This document shows, in pieces, positions 34,764-42,736 of a stretch of 64,000 bases of DNA (its first letter is position 1; every line of letters begins with the position of its first letter). Position numbers and translations under genes: made by a program. The notes beneath the pieces are model-generated. The model ran no database searches. It was given only the letters and a program-made list of their open reading frames with translations, and was not told where the DNA came from. The stretch is from Streptomyces deccanensis (lineage in GTDB: Bacteria; Actinomycetota; Actinomycetes; Streptomycetales; Streptomycetaceae): assembly GCF_022385335.1 (NCBI RefSeq), contig NZ_CP092431.1:6820001-6884000 (forward strand). The letters run 5' to 3'.

Positions 34764-35071
34764 GCTGCGGAGAGCCGCATGAGACGGATTGCAGCGAGAT
34801 CCTCGATCATCTCTACGAGTTCCTCGACCGGGAGATGCCCGACTCCGACTGCACCAAGTTCGAGCACCACTTCGAGGAGTGCTCGCCCTGTCTGGAGAAG
34901 TACGGGCTCGAACAGGCCGTCAAGAAGCTGGTGAAGCGGTGCTGCGGGCAGGACGACGTGCCCACGGATCTGCGCGCCAAGGTGATGGGCAGGATCGATC
35001 TGATCCGATCGGGACAGACCGTTCCCGAGCATGATGTGACGGCCTCGCCGGTCACACCGCAGGAGAGCTGA
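34760..35071 (+). CDS. rsrA: redox-sensing zinc anti-sigma factor RsrA
   Basis: This 103-residue ZAS-family anti-sigma factor has its zinc motif in HHFEECSPC (about residues 34-42, HxxxCxxC). Further cysteines are Cys3, Cys11, Cys31 and the pair CC near residue 61. Reduced zinc-bound RsrA holds SigR; disulfide bond formation between Cys11 and a motif cysteine releases zinc and SigR. All required residues are present, so it should be functional. The ATG overlaps sigR's stop. A strong hairpin follows. Confidence 0.95.
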   Translation: MSCGEPHETDCSEILDHLYEFLDREMPDSDCTKFEHHFEECSPCLEKYGLEQAVKKLVKRCCGQDDVPTDLRAKVMGRIDLIRSGQTVPEHDVTASPVTPQES

Positions 35072-35079
35072 ACCTTCTT

Positions 35080-35129
35080 CTGAGCCCGTTCCGGCAGTGG
35101 CCGTCCGGCCGCCCTCGGAACGGGCTCAG
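35080..35129 (+). terminator. terminator after sigR-rsrA
   Basis: Perfect 14-bp stem (35080-35093 with 35116-35129) with a 22-base loop that may form a smaller inner hairpin. Part of the right arm (GGAACGGGCTCAG) is repeated at 35160-35172. Confidence 0.7.
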
Positions 35130-35169
35130 TCATGTGCGGCGCGCGGTGGTGGAACGGGGTGGAACGGGC

Positions 35170-35535
35170 TCAGACCTCCAGGCCGTTCTCGATGCGCTTC
35201 AGGCCGTGCCGCGCGAGCGCCAGGTTGCTGCGCGAGCGGTCCAGCGCCAGGTAGAGGAAGAGCGATCCCTTGCTGCTGCTCAGCGGGCGGATCAGGTGGT
35301 ACTGCCGGCCCAGGGTGATCAGGATGTCCTCGATCACGTCGTCCATGTCCAGCGAGGCCAGGGTGCGCATCTTGGAGCGCACCACCTCGGTGTTGCCGGC
35401 CGCCGCGAGTTCGAGGTCGAGGTGCTGCCCGCCACCGAGGGTGCCGAGTGACATACCGCTCTCGTAGTCGACGAGCGCGACACCGACCGCGCCGTCGAGG
35501 GCCATGGCTTCCTTGAGCGCCGTCTCGATGTTCAT
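35170..35535 (-). CDS. Roadblock/LC7-like regulatory protein
   Basis: This 121-residue protein has a likely Roadblock/LC7 (MglB-like) alpha/beta fold: an N-terminal helix (NIETALKEAMALDGAVGVAL), strands with conserved GMSLGTLGGG, and the final helical LDRSRSNLALARHGLKRIE. Such proteins form dimers and usually act as GTPase-activating or scaffolding partners of Ras-like GTPases. No GTPase gene is near, which is unusual. ATG 35535 follows a GGGGC site. It is divergent from the next gene over a 152-bp gap, and it converges on rsrA. Confidence 0.78.
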   Translation of the reverse strand: MNIETALKEAMALDGAVGVALVDYESGMSLGTLGGGQHLDLELAAAGNTEVVRSKMRTLASLDMDDVIEDILITLGRQYHLIRPLSSSKGSLFLYLALDRSRSNLALARHGLKRIENGLEV

Positions 35536-35687
35536 TCGCTGCCCCAATTCCTCAGTGCTGCTGACCGGTCACTGTCCGGCCAACTACGATCGACGCGAGT
35601 GACCCACCGGTCACAAACATCAACTTTTCTGTGTGTTACGGAAGTTGGCGTTCAAAGTACTGTGCGGCGCGTCAACGTGGAGGGCGA

Positions 35688-36071
35688 ATGGGGGGACTTG
35701 AGGAAAGGAAGCCCGCGCTCCAGGCCTCCCTGGACCGGCTTCTCGACTCTCCCGGCGTCACCGGCCTCGCCCTGATCGACGCGGTCACGGGCCTCACCTA
35801 CGCCGTCGCCGGCGACGCCGCCCAGGCGGGGACCGGGGCGGAGGGCTCGGATCTCGCCACGCTCATCTCCGATCGGCTCGGCGCGGCCGGGGCCGAGGGC
35901 GAGTTGGAGAGCGTGGTCATGACCAGCAGACGACGCCATCATGTGCTGCTCTCGGTGGACCGGTCGGCCGGTGACCCGCTGCTGCTCGCGGCCGGGCTCG
36001 ACCGTGACCGGGCTAACGTGGCGCTGGCCCTGCGCAGCCTCGGCGACCGGGCACGCGAGGTGCTGGCGTGA
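35688..36071 (+). CDS. Roadblock/LC7-like protein, divergent copy
   Basis: This 127-residue protein looks related to the neighbouring Roadblock-like gene: SPGVTGLALIDAVTGLTYAV resembles its GAVGVALVDYESGMSLG, and both end in a helix of the form LDRDRANVALALRSLGD. This suggests duplication followed by divergence. ATG 35688 has GGAGGG about 5 nt upstream. It overlaps the next gene by GTGA (36068-36071), so the products are made together. Confidence 0.75.
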   Translation: MGGLEERKPALQASLDRLLDSPGVTGLALIDAVTGLTYAVAGDAAQAGTGAEGSDLATLISDRLGAAGAEGELESVVMTSRRRHHVLLSVDRSAGDPLLLAAGLDRDRANVALALRSLGDRAREVLA

Positions 36072-36904
36072 AGACTCCCTCGGCACGCAACGTCCCCGCC
36101 CTGCTGCAGGCACTGCACCAGGAGGGCTACACCGGCACGGTACGGGTCTCCGGGTCCCCCGGTGGCACGATTCACCTGCGGGACGGGCTGATCGGCGCGA
36201 TCGAGACACCGGGCGCGCCGACCGCGACGTCCACGCTGCTCGCCTCCGGCCGGATCGACGACGACGCCTGGCTGGCGGCCTGCGCGGCGGAACCCGACGC
36301 GGACCGGCTCGCTCCGCACCTGATCGGCGCCGGACTGATCGGCGCCGCCGAACTGGAGGTCGTCTGCACGGCGGCCGTGTTCGACGGGGCCTTCGCGATG
36401 GCGCTCAGCCCGCCCGGCGGCTGGGAACTGACCGAACGCCGGCCCACCCTGCTGGCCCGGCCGGGAGTCGAGCCGCGACCGCTGGCCGAGGAGACCACCC
36501 GCCGCATGGCGCTGCTGACCCGGCTCTGGGGTCCCGCGGGCGAACTGGCCCGGGTCCGGCCCCGACCGGTCGGCGATCGTGACACCCCGGAGTCCGACGG
36601 GCGGCTGACCCGACGTCACCGGGACGTCGTCGAGAGCGCCAACGGCCGCCGTACCCCACGGGACATCGCCTTCGCCCGGGGGCGCGGCCTGTACGCGGTG
36701 ATGCTGGACCTCGTCCGGCTGGAAGCGCGCCGGGCCGTCCACTGGGAGACCAGGCCGGCCCCCGACAGCCGGCCCAGCACGGCGCCCCGCGTCCCCCAGG
36801 GGCAGCCGGCACCGGACGAACCGTCACCGAGAGCCGGTCCCCTGCCGAGACGCAGGCCCGGTGGAGGCTCTCCCACCGGAGACCTCGGAGCGAAGGGCGG
36901 GTAG
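36068..36904 (+). CDS. DUF4388/PATAN-like regulatory protein
   Basis: This 278-residue protein has an N-terminal domain of the DUF4388 type (ALLQALHQEGYTGTVRVSG, then GGTIHLRDGLIGAIETPG). This domain is common in bacterial regulators that sit next to Roadblock proteins. A helical middle part (ASGRIDDDAWLAACAAEP) and a likely winged-helix segment (RRHRDVVESANGRRTPRDIAF) follow. The last 55 residues are Pro/Arg-rich and disordered. GTG 36068 overlaps the preceding stop and its own stop overlaps the next start by one base. It is probably a signal-transduction adaptor. Confidence 0.7.
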   Translation: MKTPSARNVPALLQALHQEGYTGTVRVSGSPGGTIHLRDGLIGAIETPGAPTATSTLLASGRIDDDAWLAACAAEPDADRLAPHLIGAGLIGAAELEVVCTAAVFDGAFAMALSPPGGWELTERRPTLLARPGVEPRPLAEETTRRMALLTRLWGPAGELARVRPRPVGDRDTPESDGRLTRRHRDVVESANGRRTPRDIAFARGRGLYAVMLDLVRLEARRAVHWETRPAPDSRPSTAPRVPQGQPAPDEPSPRAGPLPRRRPGGGSPTGDLGAKGG

Positions 36905-37461
36905 TGAGCCCCCACAAGGACCCGGCCCGCAAACGCCGTATACGCAGCAAGGTCGCCCGCCTCCGACGGCGTCCGGGGCCCAGAGCGCCCGCGGACGACC
37001 ACCCGGTCCCGCCCGCCGAAGCCCCGCCGTCCGCCGCGCCCGTCCCCACGAACACCGCCCGACCGCCGTCCGCCGCGCCCGTCCCCACGAACACCGCCCG
37101 ACCGCCGTCCACCGAGCCCGGTGACGGCACATCCGCCGAAGCGCCACCGTCCGGGGGGACGGCGGACGGATCGGCACCGCTCGCCGAGAACGATGCCCCG
37201 GCCGTGGAACGGCCGTCGCGCGCCGAGCCCGGTGAGGTCGCCGCGAAGCCGCCACCGTTACCCGTGCGGGGCGCGTCGCGTCCTCCCGCAGACGCCGGTG
37301 ACGACACGTCGGACAACCCGCCCGTGCCGTCCCCGTTCCCGCCCATGTCCCTGCTGTCGGCCGAGGAACTGCTCGCCGACCAACCCTCCGTCGAAATGCT
37401 GCGGCGTGTCCGCCGCGGGCTGCGGGCTCTCCCCGAGTCCGACCGGCACCTGCCCGAGTAG
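36904..37461 (+). CDS. proline-rich, mostly disordered protein
   Basis: This 185-residue protein is dominated by Pro, Ala, Glu and Thr. It begins with a basic patch (KRRIRSKVARLRRRPG), has a perfect tandem 13-residue repeat (PPSAAPVPTNTAR, twice) and ends with a short helical segment (LLADQPSVEMLRRVRRGLRAL). No domain is recognisable. The GTG overlaps the previous stop by a single base, so it is co-translated with the DUF4388-type protein. It probably acts as a linker or target of the Roadblock proteins, but this is only position-based. Confidence 0.6.
   Translation: MSPHKDPARKRRIRSKVARLRRRPGPRAPADDHPVPPAEAPPSAAPVPTNTARPPSAAPVPTNTARPPSTEPGDGTSAEAPPSGGTADGSAPLAENDAPAVERPSRAEPGEVAAKPPPLPVRGASRPPADAGDDTSDNPPVPSPFPPMSLLSAEELLADQPSVEMLRRVRRGLRALPESDRHLPE
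37024..37101 (+). repeat. 39-bp tandem duplication inside the disordered gene
   Basis: Two consecutive copies of 39 bp that are identical as far as I can read, encoding PPSAAPVPTNTAR twice, with the start of a third copy (CCGCCGTCC). The near-absence of differences points to a recent slippage event. Confidence 0.75.
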
Positions 37462-37545
37462 CGGGCGTCGGGACGTCCCGCAGGCACCCCCTGCCGCTCG
37501 GACCGCACACCCACCGCAGACGTATGGACCAAGGAGCACGTGCCC

Positions 37546-37935
37546 ATGACCGCACACGCATCGACCGAATCGCTGACCGGGATCCTGGCCTCGCTGCGTG
37601 ACAGGGTGATGGGCGTCGCCGAGAGCGTCCTGTCCACCGTGGACGGGCTCCTCGTCGTCGCCGACGTCGACAAGGTCCACCCCGAGTCCGTCGCCGCCCT
37701 CGCCGCGGCCACCCTCGGCGTCAGCCGTCGCATGGCCGACCAGTCCGGGGCCGGAGCACTCCGCGAGGTCGTCGTCCGGTGCGGTGCGGGGCACGTCATC
37801 GTCGTCGCCGTGGGCGAGCGCACGCTGTTGACGGTCATGGGCGACGACGGCCTCGACCTCGCCGCCTTCCAACGTGAGTCCCCGGCGACCGTGGAGCAGC
37901 TCAACAAGGTGCTCGCGGCGGATGTGGCGCACTGA
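37546..37935 (+). CDS. Roadblock/LC7-like protein, third copy
   Basis: This 129-residue protein has the clearest Roadblock-like signal in the cluster: LASLRDRVMGVAESVLSTVD, GLLVVADVDKVHPES with a following Ala-rich helix, the strand GHVIVVAVGERTLLTVMGDD and the final helix ATVEQLNKVLAAD. Such small proteins form dimers that bind GTPases or other partners. AAGGAG (37531-37536) precedes ATG 37546 by 9 nt; a GTG at 37540 is an alternative. It lies 84 bp after the disordered protein and is likely in the same unit. Confidence 0.78.
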   Translation: MTAHASTESLTGILASLRDRVMGVAESVLSTVDGLLVVADVDKVHPESVAALAAATLGVSRRMADQSGAGALREVVVRCGAGHVIVVAVGERTLLTVMGDDGLDLAAFQRESPATVEQLNKVLAADVAH

Positions 37936-38159
37936 CGGGGAGGCTCGGTGACGGCACAGGCCGTCGCCCCCGGGGCTGAGGGAGGCTCTGTGGGTCGGTC
38001 GAGGCTCCGACGGTTCCCCGCTCGGGCCGGGTCGACCCGAGAGTGTCACTTCACTCGAAGGGGTTAATCCGGCCGTCGTGGCGCGATGGATTCGTCCGTA
38101 GCCGTCCCCTCCCGTTCCGGCCCGTCCTAGGCTCCGGAGCCTGAACTCGGGAGGGTGCC

Positions 38160-39668
38160 ATGGGGTCGGTGCCGACAGGGGCACGTGTGTACGTCGCCTG
38201 TGTCGTCCTCGGCGCCCTGGCCTGTCTCGCGGCCCTGCCGGGCAGCCACGTCCCGTGGGGTGCGGTGGCCCTGCTCGCCGGGCTGTACGCCGCGTGCGAG
38301 CAGATCACCCGCTGCCCCTTCATGGGCCACCGCGCGCCCCAGGGCATGGGCACCTTCTTCCCCGTCCTCCTCGCCGGGGCCTTTCTGCTGCCGGTGCCCG
38401 CCGCCGCGCTCGTGGCGGTGCCGGGCGCGTTGGTCTCCCGGGTCGAGCAGCGGCCGCGAGGGCTGCGGCGGATCTGGCGGGCGGGCCGGCTGATGCTCGC
38501 GGTGTGGGCCGCGGCGCACGCGCACGCGGCGCTCGGCGGCCGGGACGCGGTCGCCGGCCCCGACTTCCCGTACGCGCTGCTGCCCGCCGGGGCCGCGGCG
38601 GTGGTGTTCTGCGCGGTGCTCACGCTGCTCGACGGCGGGATCCTGGCGCTCGCCGAACGGGTGCCCGCACGTGCCGCCTGGCGCGGGCTCTTCTGGCGGT
38701 CGCTGGCGCCCGTCATCGTGCACGGGCTCGCCGGGCTGATGATGGCCGTGCTGTGGCGCAGCCCGCACGGGCCCGTCGCCGCGCTGCTCGTGCTGCTGCC
38801 GATGTACGTGTCCTGCTGGGTGTTCGCGCAGTACCACCGGGAGCGGGCGGCGCACCGGGCGACGATCCGCGCGCTCGTCCAGGCCGTCGACATCAAGGAC
38901 GGGTACACGCGCGGGCACAGCGAGCGGGTCGGGCAGGCGTCCCTGCTGATCGCGCGGGAACTGGGCATGGACGACGAACGGGCCGAGGCCCTCCGCTTCG
39001 CCGGGATCCTGCACGACGTGGGGAAGCTGGGGGTGCCCACGCGGCTGCTGCGCAAGGACGGGCCGCTGACGCCCGAGGAGCGACGGGTCGTCGAACTGCA
39101 TCCCGAGTACGGCCACGAGATGGTGCGCGGGATCTCCTTCCTCGGGGAGGCCCGGGCGGCGGTGCTGCACCACCACGAGCGGCTGGACGGCAGCGGGTAC
39201 CGTTCCTGTGGACTGCGTAGGAGTGAGCCTACTCAGCCGCGCGCCCCGAACGGTCTTGGGCGAGCTGGTCCCCGGCGTACTCGACCCCGGGGCAGCGACA
39301 CGCATCCTGTACGTGGTCCGATCCCGGGAGGCCAGTTCCCTCACGACCTGGCCATATGGGTGCAGCCAGAGGCGACGAGGAGGCCCTGAACCATCTCTCC
39401 GGTGGAGCAGGGGCCCCGCACGCTGACACCACACCCGGCGTCCCAGATCGCACGGTCACCGTAGCCTGAACGGCCCAGGACGCCGCAAGCCCGCAAGCCG
39501 ACCATCACACGATCGAGCTAAACGCCTTCGCGTACGCTCCTCGGCGAGCAGTTGGCAACCCCTACGGGCTGGTCGGCGGGCAGATCCCCGAGTTCGCCCG
39601 GATCGTCGCGGTCGCCTTCGGCGCCATGACCTCCACCCGCTCCTACCGCCGGGCCCGCCCCGTCGCCG
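38160..39668 (+). pseudogene. HD-GYP membrane protein, disrupted by insertion
   Basis: The gene begins normally with GGGAGGG before ATG 38160, encodes several N-terminal membrane helices and a cytoplasmic HD domain (HSERVGQASLLIARELG, FAGILHDVGKLG) and reads HHHERLDGSGY, the start of the GYP signature. It should continue with P-Y-G, but the reading frame runs into unrelated sequence and stops at 39389. The missing continuation (PYGLVGGQIPEFARIVAVA) resumes at 39561-39668 in another frame. Removing 39202-39560 restores GSGYPYGL in frame. Downstream, two residues and an Asp of the usual VADAFDAM motif are also missing, and the C-terminus is lost. HD-GYP proteins of this kind are expected to hydrolyse cyclic di-nucleotides; this copy is very probably inactive. 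Confidence 0.82.
39202..39557. mobile_element. 356-bp insertion in the HD-GYP gene (MITE-like)
   Basis: The sequence between GGGTACC and CCTACGGG has no counterpart in HD-GYP proteins. ACC occurs at both borders (39199-39201 and 39558-39560), consistent with a 3-bp target duplication, but three bases prove little. The ends share imperfect inverted sequences: ACTGC...AGGAG (39212-39223) and, on the other strand near the right end, ACTGC...AGGAG. There is no convincing transposase ORF; the two short frames inside match nothing I recognise. A non-autonomous element or IS remnant is the simplest reading. Confidence 0.6.
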
Positions 39669-39674
39669 TTCGGG

Positions 39675-40793
39675 GTGCTCGTGAGCGTGGGGGAGCTGTC
39701 GCGGTGGCGTGGGGCGGAAGGGCGTGACGTGGCACCGCTCGGCGCGGCCGGGGCGCTGGCCTACGCGCTGCTGGGGGAGAACGGCGGGGTGCCGACGGGG
39801 CACGGGGTGCTCCAGGTCGTCGCCGTCGTCGTCGGGGCCGCGCTGCTGGGATGTGTGCCGCATGTGGCCAAGGGGCGCGGTTCGACCGTCGATCACCTCA
39901 CCCGACGCGTCCTCACCGTCGCCTTCGCCGCCCTCTGCTTCCAATCGCTGCGCCACCGGGGCCTGCCGACGGAGTGGAGCGGCCCCTCGTACGCCCTGCT
40001 GCTCGTCGCGCTGCTCGTCCTGACCGCGCTGTGCGACGCGGTGCTGGCGGCGGCCATGGCGCACGCACGGACCCGGTGGCCGTTCGGCCCGCTCCTCGGG
40101 GACGAGCTGCGGGCGCTGGCCGGAATAGGGTCGGCGGTGTGCGCGACGGGAGCCGTCATGGCCCTCGCGGTCGGTGTCGCCGGACTGTGGGCGCTGCCGG
40201 TCTTCTCGCTGCCGCTGCTCCTCACCCAGCTGTCGTTCCGGCGATACGCCCTCGTCCGGACCACCTACCGGCAGACCATCGCCTCGCTCGCCCGCGCCAC
40301 GGAGATCGCCGGCCACACCCCGGCCGGGCATGCCCGGAGGGTGGCCCTGTTGAGCCGCGAGGTGGGCCGTGAGCTGGGGCTCCGCGAATCCCAGCTGACC
40401 GTCGTCGAGTACGCGGCCCTGATGCACGACATCGGGCAGCTCAGCCTCGTCGACCCCGTCCCCGCCGGGGCCACCGCCGGGCTCCCGGTGGCCGAGCAGC
40501 GCCGTATCGCGCTGCTGGGCGGCGCCGTCGTACGGCAGACCGGAGTGGACGCCGACGTCGCTGTGCTGGTGGAGCGGCAGGCGGATCCGTACCGTGAACA
40601 GCCGGTCGGCGCGCGAATCGTGCGGACTGTGAACGCATACGAGGAGAAGGTCAGGGAAGCAGGGCCCGAAGGAACGCTCAGGGCGCTGGAGGAACTACGG
40701 CTGGGCACGGCTCGGGACTATCACCCGGAGGTGGTGGAGTCGCTCGCGCGGGTACTGTCGAGAGACTGTCTGACCTTGCCCGCGGTGGGGTAA
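39675..40793 (+). CDS. HD-domain membrane protein, possibly N-terminally truncated
   Basis: The 372-residue frame begins at GTG 39675 with no Shine-Dalgarno. Four to six hydrophobic segments occur in the first 200 residues (VLQVVAVVVGAALLGCVPHV, YALLLVALLVLTALCDAVLA, GVAGLWALPVFSLPLLLTQL). A C-terminal HD domain (HARRVALLSREVGRELGL, AALMHDIGQLS) lacks a GYP motif. Just upstream the frame continues as SPFGVLVSVGEL, which looks like more of the same protein, and the remnant of the HD-GYP gene ends a few bases earlier. A deletion may have joined the two genes, taking the start of this one. Expression is therefore uncertain. Confidence 0.65.
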   Translation: MLVSVGELSRWRGAEGRDVAPLGAAGALAYALLGENGGVPTGHGVLQVVAVVVGAALLGCVPHVAKGRGSTVDHLTRRVLTVAFAALCFQSLRHRGLPTEWSGPSYALLLVALLVLTALCDAVLAAAMAHARTRWPFGPLLGDELRALAGIGSAVCATGAVMALAVGVAGLWALPVFSLPLLLTQLSFRRYALVRTTYRQTIASLARATEIAGHTPAGHARRVALLSREVGRELGLRESQLTVVEYAALMHDIGQLSLVDPVPAGATAGLPVAEQRRIALLGGAVVRQTGVDADVAVLVERQADPYREQPVGARIVRTVNAYEEKVREAGPEGTLRALEELRLGTARDYHPEVVESLARVLSRDCLTLPAVG

Positions 40794-40882
40794 CCCATGG
40801 GTAATGAGCGCCTCTCCATCCGGTCGTGGTTGGATGCGAGGGAGAGGGTGTACCGGGGGCGACGGCCAGCCCACTCCGACGG

Positions 40883-40922
40883 AACTGGCAGGCGGGAACC
40901 GTAACTGGCAGGCGGGAATCGT
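40883..40922 (+). repeat. 20-bp tandem duplication before the TPR gene
   Basis: AACTGGCAGGCGGGAACCGT (40883-40902) is repeated with one mismatch at 40903-40922. The second copy contains the first two bases of the GTG start codon and duplicates the GGCGGGA that serves as ribosome site. Confidence 0.7.
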
Positions 40923-41928
40923 GAGGATCTTCGGCAAGGGACGGCATCGGCCCTCCGCCTCTTGGCGGCAGGCCACCGATCGTGCGTTCACGCTGATCGG
41001 CGACGGTCGGTACGAGGACGCGGGGGCGCTGCTGACACGTGCCGCGGACCTGGAGCCGTGGCTGTCCGAGTCCTGGTTCAACCTGGCCCTGCTCCACAAG
41101 TTCCGGCACGACTGGGAACAGGCGAGAGCGGCCGGTCTGCGGGCCGTCGCGCTGCTCGACCGCGAGACCGGCGCGCCCGACTGGTGGAACGTGGGCATCG
41201 CCGCCACGGCCCTCCAGGACTGGCCGCTGGCCCGCCGGGCCTGGCAGGCGTACGGGCTGCGGGTGCCCGGGGGCGCGTCCCGGCCGAAACCCGGAAGCGG
41301 ACCCGGAGACTCCGGGGAGCCGGTGGGCATGGACCTCGGCAGCGCGGCCGTACGGCTCTCGCCCGAGGGTGAGGCCGAGGTCGTGTGGGGGCGGCGGCTC
41401 GACCCCGCCCGCATCGAGGTGCTCTCCATCCCGCTGCCGTCCTCCGGGCGGCGCTGGGGCGAGGTCGTCCTGCACGACGGGGTGCCGCACGGGGAGCGGA
41501 CCACGGCTGCGGGGCACGCGTATCCGGTGTTCGACGAGATCGAGTTGTGGGCGCCGTCCCCCGTCCCGACCTGGGTGGTGCTGCTGGAGGCCGCGACCGA
41601 GGCGGACCGGGACGCGCTGGAGCGGCTCGCGGCGGACGCGGGGTTCGCGGCGGAGGACTGGTCGTCCTCGGTGCGCTTGCTGTGCCGGCTGTGCTCGGAG
41701 TCGCGTATGCCGTCCGACGAGGGGGACGGGGAGCATCTCGACCCGCACGATCACAGCGAGCCGGGGCATCCCGGGCCGTTGCAGCACGTGACGGACGGGC
41801 AGTTGTGGGCGCCGGAGCGGGAGTGCGGCATCGCCGCGCCGGCCTCGCTGGTGCGGGGGTTGCTGGACGGGTGGGTCGCCGACAGTCCGGATTCTCGTGA
41901 CTGGCGGGATCTGGAAGAGGTTTGCTAG
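40921..41928 (+). CDS. TPR-like protein
   Basis: This 335-residue protein begins at GTG 40921. Residues 15-110 form two or three TPR-like repeats (DRAFTLIGDGRYEDAGALLTRAA, SESWFNLALLHKFRHDWEQA, WNVGIAATALQDWPLARRAW). The remainder is unfamiliar: it includes VVWGRRLDPARIEVLSIPLP and a late cysteine-rich stretch (LLCRLCSES). No signal peptide is seen. It precedes peptide deformylase on the same strand but the 139-bp gap has its own features, so it is a separate unit. Function unknown. Confidence 0.78.
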   Translation: MRIFGKGRHRPSASWRQATDRAFTLIGDGRYEDAGALLTRAADLEPWLSESWFNLALLHKFRHDWEQARAAGLRAVALLDRETGAPDWWNVGIAATALQDWPLARRAWQAYGLRVPGGASRPKPGSGPGDSGEPVGMDLGSAAVRLSPEGEAEVVWGRRLDPARIEVLSIPLPSSGRRWGEVVLHDGVPHGERTTAAGHAYPVFDEIELWAPSPVPTWVVLLEAATEADRDALERLAADAGFAAEDWSSSVRLLCRLCSESRMPSDEGDGEHLDPHDHSEPGHPGPLQHVTDGQLWAPERECGIAAPASLVRGLLDGWVADSPDSRDWRDLEEVC

Positions 41929-41963
41929 GGGGCGTGTGGTCCGGCTCTCGGCCGCGGGCTCGG

Positions 41964-42007
41964 GGTGGTTGCTCGCGCGGTTCCCCGCGCCCCTGACGGG
42001 GCGCGGT
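41964..42007. repeat. dispersed intergenic motif, copy 2
   Basis: GGTGGTTGCTCGCGCGGTTCCCCGCGCCCCTG-type sequence (in short: TCGCGCGGTTCCCCGCGCCC at 41973-41992), followed by a GGGGCGCGG complement that can form a hairpin. The same motif recurs in three other gaps in this window. Confidence 0.6.
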
Positions 42008-42067
42008 CCCCGTACCCTGTATCAGCAACTTCATCGCTTGTTGTTTTGAGGAAGGCGTACGTCTGTC

Positions 42068-42718
42068 ATGGCCCAGCAGGACACCGATCAGCAGCACGTG
42101 GGCGTGCTCCCCGTCGATGACGAGGGGTTCGTCATCGACACGGAGGACTGCGAGGAGCGCGAGCAGGCCTACCGCGAGCGCGGCACGTCGTTGCCGATCA
42201 CCGTGGTCGGGAACCCGGTGCTGCACAAGGAGTGCAAGGACGTCACGGAGTTCGGCGACGAGCTGGCCAAGCTGGTGGACGACATGTTCGCCAGCCAGCG
42301 CACGGCGGAGGGCGTGGGCCTGGCCGCGAACCAGGTCGGCGTCGATCTGAAGGTGTTCGTGTACGACTGCCCGGACGACGAGGGCAAGCGCCACACCGGT
42401 GTCGTCTGCAACCCGAAGCTGGTCGAACTGCCCGCCGAGAAGCGCCGGTTGGACGACAGCAACGAGGGCTGCCTGTCCGTGCCGACGGCGTACATGCCGC
42501 TCGCCCGCCCCGACTACGCCGAGGTCACCGGGCAGGACGAGAAGGGCAACCCGATCAAGGTGCGCGGCACCGGCTACTTCGCGCGCTGCCTGCAGCACGA
42601 GACCGACCACCTGTACGGCTACCTCTACATCGACCGGCTCTCCAAGCGTGACCGCAAGGACGCGCTGCGGCAGATGGCCGAGAACGAGCCCCGCTACCCC
42701 GTGGTCGCCAACGACTGA
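42068..42718 (+). CDS. def: peptide deformylase
   Basis: This 216-residue enzyme removes the formyl group from nascent proteins. The three diagnostic motifs are intact: [10 protein letters not shown] (about 80), EGCLSVP (about 137, Cys metal ligand) and QHETDHLYG (about 180, HExxH). An N-terminal extension of about 35 acidic residues ([21 protein letters not shown]) is longer than in E. coli Def but common in Streptomyces. ATG 42068 follows GAGGAAGG. Streptomyces genomes usually have several def genes. Confidence 0.93.
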   Translation: MAQQDTDQQHVGVLPVDDEGFVIDTEDCEEREQAYRERGTSLPITVVGNPVLHKECKDVTEFGDELAKLVDDMFASQRTAEGVGLAANQVGVDLKVFVYDCPDDEGKRHTGVVCNPKLVELPAEKRRLDDSNEGCLSVPTAYMPLARPDYAEVTGQDEKGNPIKVRGTGYFARCLQHETDHLYGYLYIDRLSKRDRKDALRQMAENEPRYPVVAND

Positions 42719-42736
42719 GCCGGTCCGGCGTCGCCC

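Noticed and set aside
35559..35620. Repeated CCGGTCAC sequences between the divergent Roadblock-like genes
   Set aside because: Only two short copies without symmetry or spacing typical of an operator; not enough to call a site.
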